The notes under the pieces were generated by a model. It worked only from the letters and a program-made list of their open reading frames with translations, had not been told where the DNA came from and did not search any database. From positions 1 through 33,577 of the forward strand of contig JADHSZ010000029.1 in assembly GCA_016776635.1 (NCBI GenBank): a stretch of DNA of 33,577 nucleotides, written 5' to 3'. A program made the translations under genes and the position numbers. Source of the DNA: Alphaproteobacteria bacterium. GTDB taxonomy: Bacteria > Pseudomonadota > Alphaproteobacteria > UBA11136. Of the stretch, positions 1 to 9,936 are shown piece by piece (position 1 is the stretch's first letter; each line of letters begins with the position of its first letter).

Positions 1-1337
1 ATGGGCAGATAGATGCGCTGGTTATAGCCGGAATAAAGCTGGCGCGGACGGCCGATCTTCATGGCCTTGTCTTCCGTCATTTCCTTCCATTGCGCGATCC
101 AGCCCACGGTGCGGGCCATGGCGAACATAACCGTAAACATGGAAGTGGGAATACCCAGCGCGCGGAGGATGATACCGGAATAAAAGTCCACGTTGGGAAA
201 CAGCTTCTTCTTCTTGAAATAATCGTCTTCCAGGGCGACCCGCTCCAGCTCCATGGCGAGCTCGAGAAGCGGCTCATCGTGATAGCCCAGTTCTTCGAGA
301 ACCTCATGACAGCTTTCGCGCAGGACGGCGGCGCGGGGGTCGTAATTCTTATAGACCCGGTGGCCGAAACCCATAAGCCGGAAGGAATCGTTCTTGTCCT
401 TGGCGCGTTTGATGTACTCGGGGATGTTGTCCTTATGTCCGATCTCGCGCAGCATGTTGAGAACCGCCTCGTTGGCGCCGCCATGGGCCGGACCCCAGAG
501 CGAGGCTATCCCCGCGGAAATACAGGCGAAAGGATTGGCTCCAGACGATCCCGCGAGGCGCACCGTGGAGGTGGAGGCATTCTGTTCGTGATCGGCATGG
601 AGGATCAGGATGCGGTCGACGGCCTTGGCTTGGACCGGGCTCACCAGATAGTTTTCGCAGGGCGTTGCGAACATCATATGAAGAAAGTTTTCCGCATAAT
701 TGAGGTCGTTTCGGGGATAAATGAAGGGCTGGCCGATGGAATATTTATAGGCCATGGCGGCGATGGTGGGCATCTTGGCGAGCAGCCGGCTAACGGCGAT
801 CCAGCGTCCTTCGGAACTGGTGAAATCATGAATATCATCGTGGTAGAAGGCCGAGAGCGCGCCTACCATACCCACCATGATCGCCATGGGATGGGCATCG
901 CGCCGGAACCCCTGGAAGAACTTGATGATCTGTTCATGGACCATGGTGTGGTGGGTGAGGGCCTGCATGAACTTCCGTTTCTGTTCGCCGGTGGGTAATT
1001 CGCCGTTAATCAACAGATAACAGACCTCCGGATAATCGCTGTGTTCGGCCAGGGTTTCGATGCGATAGCCGCGATGCATGAGAATCCCAGCCTCGCCGTC
1101 GATGTAGGTAATGGCCGAATTACAGCTTCCCGTGGAGGTAAAGCCCGGATCATAGGTAAAAAGCCCGGTCTGGGAATACAGGGTCCTGATATCCACCACG
1201 CTGGGGCCTTCCGTTCCCTCCAGGATCGGCAGCTCAAAGGCTTTTCCCGTACGGTTGTCGGTAAGCGTCACCGTGTTGCGCTGATCCTTTTGCGCCTTGG
1301 CGGAGGTTCTGGAAGCCTTTGTTTTGGTGGGATTCAT
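1..1337 (-). CDS. gltA: Citrate synthase, type II (3' end cut by window edge)
   Basis: Condenses oxaloacetate with acetyl-CoA to citrate, the entry step of the TCA cycle. Reading the minus strand from ATG at 1337 gives about 445 codons with no stop before the left edge. The family's motifs are present: the active-site His in [10 protein letters not shown], the second His in [14 protein letters not shown], and the catalytic Asp in NVDFYSG. The final visible residues ([16 protein letters not shown]) match the C-terminal end of the hexameric Gram-negative type, so probably only a few residues are missing. The start is supported by AAGGAG nine bases upstream. A polar N-terminal extension of about 20 residues ([17 protein letters not shown]) precedes the conserved part. 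It lies 173 bases downstream of gltX on the same strand and seems to have its own promoter. Confidence 0.95.
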   Translation of the reverse strand, partial: MNPTKTKASRTSAKAQKDQRNTVTLTDNRTGKAFELPILEGTEGPSVVDIRTLYSQTGLFTYDPGFTSTGSCNSAITYIDGEAGILMHRGYRIETLAEHSDYPEVCYLLINGELPTGEQKRKFMQALTHHTMVHEQIIKFFQGFRRDAHPMAIMVGMVGALSAFYHDDIHDFTSSEGRWIAVSRLLAKMPTIAAMAYKYSIGQPFIYPRNDLNYAENFLHMMFATPCENYLVSPVQAKAVDRILILHADHEQNASTSTVRLAGSSGANPFACISAGIASLWGPAHGGANEAVLNMLREIGHKDNIPEYIKRAKDKNDSFRLMGFGHRVYKNYDPRAAVLRESCHEVLEELGYHDEPLLELAMELERVALEDDYFKKKKLFPNVDFYSGIILRALGIPTSMFTVMFAMARTVGWIAQWKEMTEDKAMKIGRPRQLYSGYNQRIYLP

Positions 1338-1463
1338 GGGGCGCTGCTCCTTGGGTCGAAACGAGTTCACGGAGTAAATGTCACGGACGCCAGCCGACGG
1401 CCAGACGTCCACGCCGGATTCGTGCTAATTTTTACGAACGTAGAAAACCTTCCCTTGGAACCT

Positions 1464-1472
1464 AGTATAGCA
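1464..1472 (-). promoter_or_regulatory. Putative extended -10 promoter of gltA
   Basis: On the minus strand this reads TGCTATACT, an extended -10 (TGnTATAAT-like) element, about 127 bases upstream of the gltA start and inside the 173-base gltX-gltA gap. No good -35 hexamer sits at the right distance, which is tolerable for an extended -10 promoter. It implies a long gltA leader. Inference from sequence only. Confidence 0.4.
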
Positions 1473-1510
1473 GCATTTTCCATAACGGGAGAAGTGGCAG
1501 TTGATTTCCC

Positions 1511-2911
1511 TTATTTCGCCACGTCGGAGAGCCGATTCAAGCTTTCTTCACGGCCCAGCACGTCCATCACGTCGAAGATCGGCGGCGACGTCTTGGACCC
1601 GCTCAATGCCGCCCGCAGGGGCTGGGCTATTTTCCCCAGCTTGGTTCCGGTCTCCTCGGCATAGCCCCGCACCAGCTCTTCCAGGGCTTGCGCCTCCCAG
1701 TCCTCCGCGGCCTTGAGCAGGGGCAGGATGTCCGCCACTTTTTGGCGCCCTTCCTGATCGAGAATAGCGGCCGCTTTCTGGTCCAGGGGAACGGGGCGGT
1801 TGATGGCATAAAATCTTGCATTTTCAGCAAGTTCATCAATTTTTTTTGCTCTTTCCTTTAATCCCCCCATGGCCTTTTCAAGGCGTGATTTCGCGGTTTC
1901 GTCGAGCCCGTGGCCCAGCGTGCTTTCAAGGCTGGGAAGAATCAGTTCCACGAGACGGGAATCCTCCGCCTGACGCAGGTAATGGCCGTTGAGATTATCG
2001 AGCTTGGCGAAATCGAAACGGGCGGGGGAACGGACCACGGCGTCGAGGTCGAACCACTCGATGGCCTGTTCGGTGGAGATGATCTCGTCGTCGCCATGGC
2101 CCCAGCCCAGCCGCAGGAGGTAATTGCGCAGGGCCTCGGGCAGATAACCCATCTCGCGATAGGCCTCCACCCCCAGCGCCCCGTGGCGTTTCGACAATTT
2201 ACCGCCGTCGGCGCCGTGAATCAGGGGAATATGGGCGAATACCGGGGGTTCCCAGCCCAGGGCGAGGTAGAGCTGGGTCTGGCGGTAGGCGTTGGTGAGG
2301 TGGTCATCGCCGCGGATCACATGGGTTATGCCCATATCGTGATCATCCACCACCACGCCCAGCATATAGGTAGGCGTGCCGTCGGCGCGCAACAGCACCA
2401 TGTCGTCGAGATGTTCATTGGCGTTGGTGACGCTGCCCTGGACCAGATCCTCGATCACCGTGTCGCCCTCCCGGGGGGCCTTGAAGCGGATCACGGGGGG
2501 GGTGCCGGACGGGGCGTCGGCCGGGTCGCGGTCGCGCCAGCGCCCGTCATAGCCCATGGGTTTGCCGTTGGCGCGGGCTTCTTCGCGCATGGCCGTCAGT
2601 TCCTCGGGGCTGCAATAACAGCGATAGGCCTTGCCGGCTTCGAGGAGTCCCTGCGCCGCTTCCACGTGGCGGGCGGCATTGGCCGATTGATAGACCGCCT
2701 CGCCGTCGGGGGAGAGCCCGAGCCAGTCAAGCCCGTCGAGGATGGCGTCAATCGCCTCTTTAGTGGATCGCTTGCGGTCGGTATCCTCAATCCTCAGCAG
2801 ATAGGTTCCTCCGTGATGGCGGGCATAGAGCCAGTTGAAAAGCGCCGTACGGGCGCCTCCGATATGAAGGAATCCGGTGGGAGAAGGGGCAAAGCGGGTT
2901 ACGACCGTCAT
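1511..2911 (-). CDS. gltX: Glutamyl-tRNA synthetase
   Basis: Class I aminoacyl-tRNA synthetase that charges tRNA with glutamate in the cytoplasm. The protein is 466 residues, the usual bacterial length. It opens with the conserved [15 protein letters not shown], the HIGH-type ATP site, and carries the KMSKS-type loop as GGKLSKRHG near residue 240; LLRIEDTD lies close to residue 40. The frame stays open another 30 codons upstream to 3001, but ATG 2911 (MTVVTRF) is the family start. There is no clear Shine-Dalgarno before it, and TATACC lies four bases upstream. Bases 1806-1868 are much more AT-rich than the rest and include an A8 run on the coding strand at 1840-1847. Alphaproteobacteria may carry two GltX paralogues, one of which can be non-discriminating (GlxQ); sequence alone does not decide which this is. 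Confidence 0.96.
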   Translation of the reverse strand: MTVVTRFAPSPTGFLHIGGARTALFNWLYARHHGGTYLLRIEDTDRKRSTKEAIDAILDGLDWLGLSPDGEAVYQSANAARHVEAAQGLLEAGKAYRCYCSPEELTAMREEARANGKPMGYDGRWRDRDPADAPSGTPPVIRFKAPREGDTVIEDLVQGSVTNANEHLDDMVLLRADGTPTYMLGVVVDDHDMGITHVIRGDDHLTNAYRQTQLYLALGWEPPVFAHIPLIHGADGGKLSKRHGALGVEAYREMGYLPEALRNYLLRLGWGHGDDEIISTEQAIEWFDLDAVVRSPARFDFAKLDNLNGHYLRQAEDSRLVELILPSLESTLGHGLDETAKSRLEKAMGGLKERAKKIDELAENARFYAINRPVPLDQKAAAILDQEGRQKVADILPLLKAAEDWEAQALEELVRGYAEETGTKLGKIAQPLRAALSGSKTSPPIFDVMDVLGREESLNRLSDVAK

Positions 2912-3019
2912 GGCAGGTATACTGTTTCCGTTTGTGTGGCCGAGAGAGACGGTCCTGCGCCGGATGGGTGGCGCGGGACGGTGTGGCAACGTGTGTAACA
3001 CAGGATTTCCGGTGTTTCC

Positions 3020-5188
3020 ATGATCACTGACGAAGATTTTCGCGGCCTATGGCGGTTCCGCCTGGGGATCGCCGCCTCCTGGATCGGGGCGCAGTTTGCG
3101 GCCGAGCGGGAACAGTGGATTCTGTGGTCGCCGGTGGCTCTGGGGACGGGCGTGGCCGCTTATTTCCTGCTCTTGTCCGAACCCCCGGGATGGACCGGGG
3201 GGCTGATGCTGGTGCTTTCCTTCATTGCCCTGGCGGGGATGTGGCGGGCAAAAGGCGGAGGGGCGCTTCTCTTTGCCTTTTCCATTGCCCTCACCTGTTT
3301 TGCCGCGGGTTTCTCGGCGGCCCAGCTCCGCACGTTTGTGGTGGCCGCTCCGGTTCTCGAAAAACGCACCGGCCCGGTGGCTCTGGAGGGTGGGGTGGTT
3401 TCGCTACAGCCCCACGACAAGGGCTGGCGCATGGTCCTGGAGAACCCCGCCATTGGCCGAATGGAGCAGCGGGAGGCGCCCGAGAAGGTCCGCGTCACGT
3501 TACGTGGGGAGCTGCCCGGAGCCGTTGCGGGGGACCGGGTGCGGCTGCGCGCGGTGGTGATGCCGCCGCCCCAGCCCGCGGCACCGGGCGGTTTCGATTT
3601 CCAGCGCCATGTCTATTTCCAGGGAATCGGCGCCGTGGGTTACGGCCTGGGCCGCGTGCAGCAACTGAATACGGCTCAGGACGGCGAAAACACTTTTGCC
3701 GTCTGGCTTTCCAACCTGCGTTCGCGGCTTTCCGCCCGTATCAGGGAAAGCACCGGAGACAGGGCGGACGGGAAAGGCGCGGCGAGCCCGGCCGGCGCCA
3801 TCGCCTCGGCCTTGTTGACCGGGGAACGAGGCGCAATTCCGGGGGACGTTATCGACGCCATGCGCGATTCCGGCCTGGCCCATCTGTTGGCCATTTCCGG
3901 CCTCCATATGGGGCTGGTGACGGGAATCCTGTTCTTCGCCTGCCGCGGCCTTCTGGCCCTGATTCCCACCCTAGCGCTTCATTATCCCATCAAGAAATGG
4001 GCGGCGCTGGCGGCCCTGATGGGGGCGTTTGCCTATCTTCTCATTACCGGGGCCACCATCCCCACCCAGCGCGCCTTCATCATGACCGGGCTGGTGCTGG
4101 TGGCCGTGCTCGCTGACCGCACCGCCATCTCCCTGCGCATGGTGGCCTGGGCCGCGGCCATAATTCTCTTTATCAGCCCCGAAAGTCTGCTGGGGCCCAG
4201 TTTCCAGATGTCTTTCGCCGCCGTGGTGGCCCTGGTGGCGGTGTATGAGGGGCTTCGGGACCGCCTTCCAAGATGGCGGGCCAAGACCGACGAGCGGGGA
4301 AACTGGTGGCGCATCCCGTCTCTCTACGTGGGCGGGGTGGCGCTGACCACGCTGGTGGCCAGCCTCGCCACCGCACCCTTCGCCATTTACCAGTTCAACC
4401 GCTTCGCTCTTTTCGGACTGGCCGCCAACCTGGTGGCGGTGCCGCTGACGGCGCTGTGGATCATGCCTTGGGGGGTGCTGGCCTTCCTTCTCATGCCGCT
4501 GGGCCTGGAACAGATCGCCCTGACGCCCATGGGCTGGGGAATCGAGATGGTTGTAGGAATCGCGCGCATGGTGTCGGGCTGGCCCGGGGCTGCCGTGCTG
4601 GTACCTTCCATGCCGCAATGGGGACTGGCGCTGATGGTTTTCGGAGGGCTGTGGTTGTGCCTGTGGCGGCGGCGCTGGCGGCTTTTGGGGGTGCCCGTTC
4701 TCATCCTTGGGATGCTCTCGCTCTTTGCCGCCGACCCGCCTCATATCCTGATTTCCGGGGACGGAAAGCTGGCCGCAGTGCGCGCCGAATCCGGCCAGTG
4801 GCTCCTATCATCTGGGCGCAAGGCACGCTGGACCGCCAATTCATGGCTGCGTATGACGGGTCAGGAGGAGTCCTCCCTGTGGCCCGATCACGGACAAAGT
4901 CCCGGCGGGCGCTTAAGCTGTGACGGGTTGGGCTGTCTCTACCGCGCCGAGGGCAAGACCGTAGCCCTGGTTTCCCGCGAAGACGCCTTCGACGAGGATT
5001 GCGCGGTGGCCCATCTGGTGCTCGCCACCGTGCCTCTGCGCGGGGCATGTGACGGGCCGTCGCGGGTGATCGACCGCTTCGACCTGTGGCGCAACGGCGC
5101 TTATGCGGTATGGCTGGAGGGGGACAACATCAGGGTGGAGAACGTGCGGGAAAATCGCGGGCCGCGGCCCTGGGTGCACCACCCCTGA
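3020..5188 (+). CDS. comEC: ComEC/Rec2-family DNA-uptake channel protein, without nuclease domain
   Basis: Inner-membrane protein thought to pass single-stranded DNA into the cytoplasm during transformation. The 722-residue protein has early membrane segments (residues about 25-100), a soluble OB-like region (DUF4131 type, about 110-210), then the ComEC/Rec2 competence domain with its hallmark [11 protein letters not shown] near residue 290 and a further run of membrane helices to about residue 575. The C-terminal 145 residues are soluble and lack the HxHxDH metal motif of the metallo-beta-lactamase domain found in Bacillus-type ComEC; this shortened form is common in Alphaproteobacteria. It is divergent from gltX and convergent with lexA. 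ATG 3020 has only a weak, distant AGGA upstream. Whether the cell is competent cannot be told, since no other com gene is in view. Confidence 0.9.
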   Translation: MITDEDFRGLWRFRLGIAASWIGAQFAAEREQWILWSPVALGTGVAAYFLLLSEPPGWTGGLMLVLSFIALAGMWRAKGGGALLFAFSIALTCFAAGFSAAQLRTFVVAAPVLEKRTGPVALEGGVVSLQPHDKGWRMVLENPAIGRMEQREAPEKVRVTLRGELPGAVAGDRVRLRAVVMPPPQPAAPGGFDFQRHVYFQGIGAVGYGLGRVQQLNTAQDGENTFAVWLSNLRSRLSARIRESTGDRADGKGAASPAGAIASALLTGERGAIPGDVIDAMRDSGLAHLLAISGLHMGLVTGILFFACRGLLALIPTLALHYPIKKWAALAALMGAFAYLLITGATIPTQRAFIMTGLVLVAVLADRTAISLRMVAWAAAIILFISPESLLGPSFQMSFAAVVALVAVYEGLRDRLPRWRAKTDERGNWWRIPSLYVGGVALTTLVASLATAPFAIYQFNRFALFGLAANLVAVPLTALWIMPWGVLAFLLMPLGLEQIALTPMGWGIEMVVGIARMVSGWPGAAVLVPSMPQWGLALMVFGGLWLCLWRRRWRLLGVPVLILGMLSLFAADPPHILISGDGKLAAVRAESGQWLLSSGRKARWTANSWLRMTGQEESSLWPDHGQSPGGRLSCDGLGCLYRAEGKTVALVSREDAFDEDCAVAHLVLATVPLRGACDGPSRVIDRFDLWRNGAYAVWLEGDNIRVENVRENRGPRPWVHHP

Positions 5189-5213
5189 GTGCAGAGAAAG
5201 AGGAGGCGAGAGA

Positions 5214-5462
5214 TTAAAATTCGGTGGAACTCATTATATAGCCAGAGCGGGAAGACTCATTAGGCGGAATATTATAAATCTGGCCGGTAATTGTGTTCTT
5301 TACCGTGATTGCAACGGTTGAAGAGGCCGAGGAAGCCGCTTGGAGAACAATTGGCTTAAGTTCATTTTCATCTAATGGGTAATGGGCGCTATCAATGGTG
5401 TTCACGCCAACAAAGACTGAGCTAATGACCACCACCGAAAATGTTTTGTTGATATGTTTCAT
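5214..5462 (-). CDS. Possible small exported protein downstream of lexA (unrecognised)
   Basis: An 82-codon frame beginning 17 bases after the lexA stop on the same strand. I do not recognise it. Its N-terminus looks like a signal peptide: basic start (MKHINK), hydrophobic core (TFSVVVISSVFVGV), then a possible cleavage region near IDSA-H, leaving about 56 mature residues rich in Ser, Thr and Asn. The stretch is clearly more AT-rich than the neighbouring genes. Against it: no Shine-Dalgarno is visible before ATG 5462, and nothing in the sequence confirms coding. If real, it would probably be co-transcribed with lexA and so SOS-regulated. The alternative is that 5189-5479 is a plain AT-rich spacer between two convergent genes. 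Confidence 0.35.
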   Translation of the reverse strand: MKHINKTFSVVVISSVFVGVNTIDSAHYPLDENELKPIVLQAASSASSTVAITVKNTITGQIYNIPPNESSRSGYIMSSTEF

Positions 5463-5479
5463 AGGCTGACTATGCGGCG

Positions 5480-6202
5480 CTAATACTTACGCATCAGTCC
5501 CACGATACGGCCCTGAACCCTGACCCGGTCTGGTCCGAAAATACGGGTCTCAAAATCCTTGTTGGCCGGCTCCAGGGCGATGGACGCGCCCTTGCGGCGA
5601 ACCCGTTTCAGGGTCACTTCCTCGTCGTCGATCAGGGCCACCACGATGGTGCCGTTCTCGGCGCTGTCACAGTGTTCGATGAGGGCGGTATCGCCATCGA
5701 AGATTCCCGCCTCGATCATGGAATCGCCATCCACCTCTAGGGCGTAGTGTTCACCGCGGCCGAGCAGGCTGGCCGGAACCGACACCCGGTTCGATTCGTC
5801 GCGCAGGGCCTCGATGGGGTTGCCCGCGGCGATGGCGCCGTAAAGGGGCAGTTCAACGGACTCCACCTCGTTGGCGGGGACCGCGCCGGGGAGGGATTTG
5901 AAATTACCGTGGATTACCTTGGCGTCGAAACCGGTGCCACCCACGTCCCCAGCCATGTCTCCGGAGGCGGGCGTGGAAGCGGCGACATCCCCGGGCATTT
6001 TGAGAACTTCCAGGGCGCGGGCGCGGTGGGCCAGGCGGCGGATAAAACCGCGCTCTTCGAGCCCGGTGATGAGGCGGTGAATGCCCGACTTGGATTTCAG
6101 CCCCAGGGCATCCTTCATTTCGTCGTAGGAGGGGGAAATGCCGGTCTGTTCCAGGCGTTCGTTGATGAGCATCAACAGTTCGTGCTGTTTCTTCGTGAGC
6201 AT
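5480..6202 (-). CDS. lexA: LexA repressor / self-cleaving SOS regulator
   Basis: Represses SOS genes and inactivates itself when RecA filaments form on damaged DNA. The 240-residue protein has a winged-helix DNA-binding domain (residues 1-68, [10 protein letters not shown]...), a long Gly/Ala/Asp linker (about 70-110) and the S24 peptidase domain. The autocleavage site Ala126-Gly127 (AIAAGNP), nucleophile Ser161 (GDSMIEAG) and general-base Lys199 (EVTLKR) are all present, so it should be active. The linker makes it longer than the 202-residue E. coli protein. ATG 6202 is preceded by GAGGGGA at a good distance. It follows moeA on the same strand after 159 bases, but an SOS operator lies in that gap, so it is probably its own transcription unit. 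Confidence 0.96.
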   Translation of the reverse strand: MLTKKQHELLMLINERLEQTGISPSYDEMKDALGLKSKSGIHRLITGLEERGFIRRLAHRARALEVLKMPGDVAASTPASGDMAGDVGGTGFDAKVIHGNFKSLPGAVPANEVESVELPLYGAIAAGNPIEALRDESNRVSVPASLLGRGEHYALEVDGDSMIEAGIFDGDTALIEHCDSAENGTIVVALIDDEEVTLKRVRRKGASIALEPANKDFETRIFGPDRVRVQGRIVGLMRKY

Positions 6203-6283
6203 GAGAAAAATCCCCTCTTAAATCCAGCAAGACCCACGGCCAGCCCTGCGTATAACACTGAATTACAGCTTGCTCACCAACGA

Positions 6284-6298
6284 GAACAAAAGCAAAAC
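6284..6298 (-). promoter_or_regulatory. Possible second, degenerate LexA box
   Basis: On the minus strand this reads GTTTTGCTTTTGTTC, i.e. GTTT-N7-GTTC, one base off the consensus and about 10 bases downstream of the perfect box. It may be a weaker second operator or a chance match. Confidence 0.3.
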
Positions 6299-6307
6299 GC
6301 TTATAAT

Positions 6308-6336
6308 GTTCTAGTTTGGTTCTTATCTGCCGTCAA
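6308..6336 (-). promoter_or_regulatory. lexA promoter with alphaproteobacterial SOS box
   Basis: Bases 6308-6322 read GTTCTAGTTTGGTTC on the plus strand: a perfect GTTC-N7-GTTC direct repeat, the known LexA box of Alphaproteobacteria. On the minus strand a promoter fits around it: -35 TTGACG (6331-6336), a 17-base spacer and -10 TAGAAC (6308-6313), so the operator covers the spacer and -10. TATAAG immediately downstream is an alternative -10. The box starts 106 bases before the lexA start codon. This arrangement predicts autorepression of lexA. Confidence 0.8.
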
Positions 6337-6361
6337 GGGGTATTTTGCCTCGGATGGCGGA

Positions 6362-7576
6362 TCAGGAAGCCATGAGGTGAGGGCGCAGGGCAATAACGGA
6401 GGCAAGGTCTCCGGCCTTGGCCGCCGGGGCGAGGGGAGGCCGTATCAACAGGCCGTCGGCCTCGGCGAGAACGGAAAGCATGGCGCTGTCCTGTTTGGGG
6501 AAGGGCGTTGCCGTGAGATTGCCCTCGGCGTCATGGGACAGGCGCACGCGCATGAAATCCTGCCGTTTACCGTTACTCTTCAGTTCACAGGCCAGCCGTA
6601 CCGGAATTTCCCCTGATCCCCGGCCCGCCGTTCCCAGCATGGCGTCCATGGCGGCTCCCAGGAAGACCACGGCGCAGACCAGGGTGGAGACCGGGTTGCC
6701 GGGGAAGCCGAAGAAGGGGGTGTCGGAAAGGCGCCCGAACATGACCGGCTTTCCCGGACGCATGGCGACGCCCCAGAAATCAACCTCCAGCCCGCAGGGG
6801 CCCAGCGCGTTATGCACGATGTCGTGATCGCCCACGGAAACGCCGCCGCTGGTGACGAAGGCGTCGCTGCCCTTGGCGCCCGCGGCCAGGGAGGCCAGGG
6901 TCCCTTCGTCGTCAGGCGCGATGCCAAGATCCACCGCTTCGCCGCCGCGCGATTCGATGAAGGCCACCAAGGCGGGGCCGTTGGAGCCCGGGATATGGTC
7001 CGGGCCCGGCGTTTTGCCCGGCGGCGTCAGTTCGTCGCCTGTGGACAGCACGGCGATACGGGGTTTACGGCGCACGCTCAGATGAGACATGTTCATGGCC
7101 GCCGCCAGGGCGATGTCGTGGGGGCCGAGCCGGCGCCCGGCCGCCAATCCCATGTCGCCGCTTTTGAAATCCTGGCCCTGGGGGCGGATATGGGTGCCTG
7201 GGTCGGAACTTTTTTTCACCGTGACGGTGGCGCCGTCCCGCTCCGTGTTTTCCTGCATGACCACGGCATCCGCGCCTCGTGGCACCGTGCCGCCGGTGAA
7301 AATGCGCACCGCCTCGCCGGGCGCCACCTCGCCTTCGTAACATCCTCCCGCGGGGGCCTCGCCCACCACTGTAAGCGATGCCGGGGTTTCCGCCACATCC
7401 CCGGCGCGCACGGCATATCCGTCCATGGCCGAGACGTCGGCCGGGGGGTGGCTGACGGTGGCGTGAACGTCCTCGGCCAGCACCCGGCCCAGGGCATTCT
7501 CCAGGCTCACTTCCTCGCCGGGAAGGGGTGCGAAAGCCGCCGTCACCCGCGCCATGGCTTCTTCAACTGATATCAT
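6362..7576 (-). CDS. moeA: Molybdopterin molybdenumtransferase MoeA
   Basis: Inserts molybdate into adenylylated molybdopterin, the last step of basic molybdenum cofactor synthesis. The 404-residue length is usual. Seen in order: the N-terminal HPPADVSAMDGYAVRAGDV signature, FTGGTVPRGADAVVMQEN, and the MoCF-binding fold with STGDELTPPG, SGGVSVGDHD and FFGFPGNPVS. The start codon overlaps the stop of moaC by one base (TAATG), so the two are probably translationally coupled. Together with moaC this places two Moco steps in one operon with tryptophan genes, a layout often seen in Alphaproteobacteria. Confidence 0.96.
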   Translation of the reverse strand: MISVEEAMARVTAAFAPLPGEEVSLENALGRVLAEDVHATVSHPPADVSAMDGYAVRAGDVAETPASLTVVGEAPAGGCYEGEVAPGEAVRIFTGGTVPRGADAVVMQENTERDGATVTVKKSSDPGTHIRPQGQDFKSGDMGLAAGRRLGPHDIALAAAMNMSHLSVRRKPRIAVLSTGDELTPPGKTPGPDHIPGSNGPALVAFIESRGGEAVDLGIAPDDEGTLASLAAGAKGSDAFVTSGGVSVGDHDIVHNALGPCGLEVDFWGVAMRPGKPVMFGRLSDTPFFGFPGNPVSTLVCAVVFLGAAMDAMLGTAGRGSGEIPVRLACELKSNGKRQDFMRVRLSHDAEGNLTATPFPKQDSAMLSVLAEADGLLIRPPLAPAAKAGDLASVIALRPHLMAS

Positions 7577-8052
7577 TATTCAGACTCGTAAGTTCCTGAT
7601 TTACCACCTGATTTATGGGTAAGCCTTATATCGGTTATCTGCATGGAACGGTCCAGGGCCTTGCACATGTCATAGATGGTCAGCGCCGTCACCGAAACCG
7701 CGGTCAGCGCCTCCATTTCGACTCCGGTGCGGCCCTTGAGCCGGCAGGTGGCGGCGATATCCACGGCGTTGCGTTGCTTGTCACAGGTCAACTCCACGGT
7801 GACCACGTTGAGGGCCAGTGGATGGCACAGGGGAATCAGTTCGGCGGTGCGTTTGGCGGCCATGATTCCCGCGGTACGCGCGATCCCCAGCACGTCGCCC
7901 TTGCCCACGGCGCCTTCCTCGATCTTGGCCAGGGTGTCGGCCTCCATGATCACCGAGCCCTTGGCCGTGGCCGTGCGCTCGGTGGTGTCCTTGTCCGACA
8001 CGTCCACCATGGCCGCCTTGCCCTCTTTATCGAAATGGGTGAAGTCGCCCAT
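7576..8052 (-). CDS. moaC: Cyclic pyranopterin monophosphate synthase MoaC
   Basis: Converts the MoaA product (3',8-cyclo-GTP) into cyclic pyranopterin monophosphate, an early step of molybdenum cofactor synthesis. The family signatures are visible: [16 protein letters not shown] near the start, [13 protein letters not shown], and [20 protein letters not shown] with CKALD following. The frame is open to 8091, but ATG 8052 (MGDFTHFD) gives the usual size (158 residues) and follows a GGGAGG ribosome site, whereas the longer start would lie inside trpC. Only four bases separate it from the trpC stop; its own stop overlaps the moeA start. Confidence 0.95.
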   Translation of the reverse strand: MGDFTHFDKEGKAAMVDVSDKDTTERTATAKGSVIMEADTLAKIEEGAVGKGDVLGIARTAGIMAAKRTAELIPLCHPLALNVVTVELTCDKQRNAVDIAATCRLKGRTGVEMEALTAVSVTALTIYDMCKALDRSMQITDIRLTHKSGGKSGTYESE

Positions 8053-8056
8053 GTGC

Positions 8057-8905
8057 CTAGTCTCCCTCCCTATCTTCCCTTTTTGGGGCACCAGTCTTTA
8101 CATCGTTATCGCGGTTGTTGCCGAGAAGTTTTTTCGTGGCCGCTTCCACATCCTTCTCGCGCATCAGGGATTCCCCCACCAGAAAGGCGCGCGCCCCGGC
8201 TTGCCCCATGCGCTCGAGGTCGGCGTGGCTGTGAAGCCCGCTTTCACTCACCAGGAAACGCTCCTGGGGCAGGATTGCGGCCAGTTTTTCGGTGGTGGCG
8301 GGGTCGGTTTCGAAGGTCTTGAGGTTGCGGTTATTGACGCCGATCAGGGGAGATCTCAGGGCCAGCGCCCGCTCCAGCTCCGCCTCGTCATGGACCTCCA
8401 CCAGCACGTCCATGCCCAGCTCCCGGGCCACCCCTTCCAGTTCAACCGCCTGGCCGTCATCGAGAACGGCCATGATCAGCAAGATACAATCGGCGCCCAG
8501 GGCCCGCGATTCCACCACCTGATAGGGATCGAGCATGAAATCCTTGCGCAGAACGGGCAGGGACACCGCCGCCCGGGCCACGGTCAGATAACCGTCCTCG
8601 CCCTGGAAATAGGGTTCATCGGTCAATATGGAGAGACAGGCCGCGCCGCCCCGTTCATAGGCGCGGGCGATTTCCACGGGATCGAAATCTTCGCGGATCA
8701 GCCCTTTGCTGGGCGAGGCTTTTTTGATCTCGGCGATAAGGGCGTGGCGACCGCTTTCATGGACGGAGCGTAATTTTGGAAAAAACCCCCGTGGCGGCGG
8801 CGCGGCCTTCGCCGCCTGCGACAGGTCATCGAGACTGCGCACCTGTTTGCGGGCGGCGATGTGGTTCCGCTTGTCGCTGCAGATGCGGCTCAGAACGTCG
8901 CTCAT
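8057..8905 (-). CDS. trpC: Indole-3-glycerol phosphate synthase
   Basis: Closes the indole ring from CdRP in tryptophan synthesis. It is a single-domain TIM barrel of 282 residues, not fused to TrpF as in E. coli. Catalytic motifs are present: [11 protein letters not shown] (Glu59 and the Lys61-62 region), [21 protein letters not shown] and [12 protein letters not shown]. The C-terminus carries a short charged tail of about 20 residues with no obvious role. AGGGG precedes ATG 8905. It starts five bases after trpD ends and is followed after four bases by moaC. Confidence 0.96.
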   Translation of the reverse strand: MSDVLSRICSDKRNHIAARKQVRSLDDLSQAAKAAPPPRGFFPKLRSVHESGRHALIAEIKKASPSKGLIREDFDPVEIARAYERGGAACLSILTDEPYFQGEDGYLTVARAAVSLPVLRKDFMLDPYQVVESRALGADCILLIMAVLDDGQAVELEGVARELGMDVLVEVHDEAELERALALRSPLIGVNNRNLKTFETDPATTEKLAAILPQERFLVSESGLHSHADLERMGQAGARAFLVGESLMREKDVEAATKKLLGNNRDNDVKTGAPKREDREGD

Positions 8906-8910
8906 GGCCC

Positions 8911-9927
8911 CTATTTCCCGTTGGTGATGGCCACGAGTTTCTCCAGCGTTTCCCGTGTGGCGCCTTCGTCAATGGCCGCCGCCGCCAGTTCCGCTCCCGC
9001 CGCCAGATCGTCCGCGCGTCCGGCGATGATCAGTGCCGCGGCGCTGTTCATGAGGACGATGTCGCGCAGCGCGCCTTCCTCGCCGTCGAGAAGGGCGCGC
9101 ATCATGGCGGCGTTTTCTTCCGCCTCGCCACCCATCAGGTCTTCGGGCGCGGCGCGGGCAATCCCGGCCTCCTCCGGCGTCACCTCGAAACAGGAAACGC
9201 TGCCCTCCTTCAGCTCGGCTACATAGCTGGGGCCGGTGGTGGTGATTTCATCCATGCCGTCGCTGCCATGCACCACCCAGGCCCGCTCCAGGCCCAGCCG
9301 GTCCAGCACATGGGCCAGCGGTTCGACCCATGCTTTATCGAAGACCCCCACCAGCTGTCGTTTAGCGCCCGCCGGATTGGCCAGTGGCCCCACCAGGTTG
9401 AAGATGGTGCGGGTGCCGATTTCCTGTCGCGCCTTGGCCACATGGCGCATGGCGGCATGATGGCGCGGAGCCATGAGAAAACAGATATTGGCCTGTTTCA
9501 GGGCCAGTTGCAGCAAGGCCGGTTCGGCCTCGATATTGACGCCCAGCGCCGCCAGAACGTCGGACGATCCTGATTTCGAGGTCTGTGCCTTGTTGCCGTG
9601 CTTGGCCACTGGTACGCCACAGCTCGCCGTCACCAGGGCGCTGGCGGTGGAGATATTGAAACTGCCCTTGGCGTCGCCGCCGGTGCCGCAGGTGTCTATG
9701 GCGTCATCGGGGGCCTCGATGGTTTCGGCGCGCTCGCGCAGTATGCGGGCCGCACCCGTGATCTCCTCCACGCTTTCGCCGCGCAGGCGCAGCCCCATGA
9801 GAAAGGCGCCGATCTGGGCGTCGCTGGCCTTACCTTCCATGATCAGGGCGAAGGCGGATTCGGCCTCTTCCTGGGAAAGGGTCTCGCCTTTGGCCACCAG
9901 GGCCAGATAGGGCTTAAGGTCGGACAT
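8911..9927 (-). CDS. trpD: Anthranilate phosphoribosyltransferase
   Basis: Joins anthranilate to PRPP, the second step of the tryptophan branch. The 338-residue protein has the expected glycine-rich PRPP loop [17 protein letters not shown] (residues about 79-94), the [15 protein letters not shown] segment that binds PRPP/Mg, and the [19 protein letters not shown] region. It is a separate protein, not a TrpG-TrpD fusion. AGGGAGG sits just before ATG 9927. It lies nine bases after trpG and five before trpC. Confidence 0.97.
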   Translation of the reverse strand: MSDLKPYLALVAKGETLSQEEAESAFALIMEGKASDAQIGAFLMGLRLRGESVEEITGAARILRERAETIEAPDDAIDTCGTGGDAKGSFNISTASALVTASCGVPVAKHGNKAQTSKSGSSDVLAALGVNIEAEPALLQLALKQANICFLMAPRHHAAMRHVAKARQEIGTRTIFNLVGPLANPAGAKRQLVGVFDKAWVEPLAHVLDRLGLERAWVVHGSDGMDEITTTGPSYVAELKEGSVSCFEVTPEEAGIARAAPEDLMGGEAEENAAMMRALLDGEEGALRDIVLMNSAAALIIAGRADDLAAGAELAAAAIDEGATRETLEKLVAITNGK

Positions 9928-9936
9928 GGGCCTCCC

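Noticed and set aside
90..998. 302-codon plus-strand frame opposite gltA
   Set aside because: It is antisense to a gene with intact citrate synthase motifs; Gly/His-rich translation typical of a shadow frame in GC-rich DNA.
1910..2998. 362-codon plus-strand frame opposite gltX
   Set aside because: Antisense to gltX, with no recognisable domain; shadow of GC-rich codon use.
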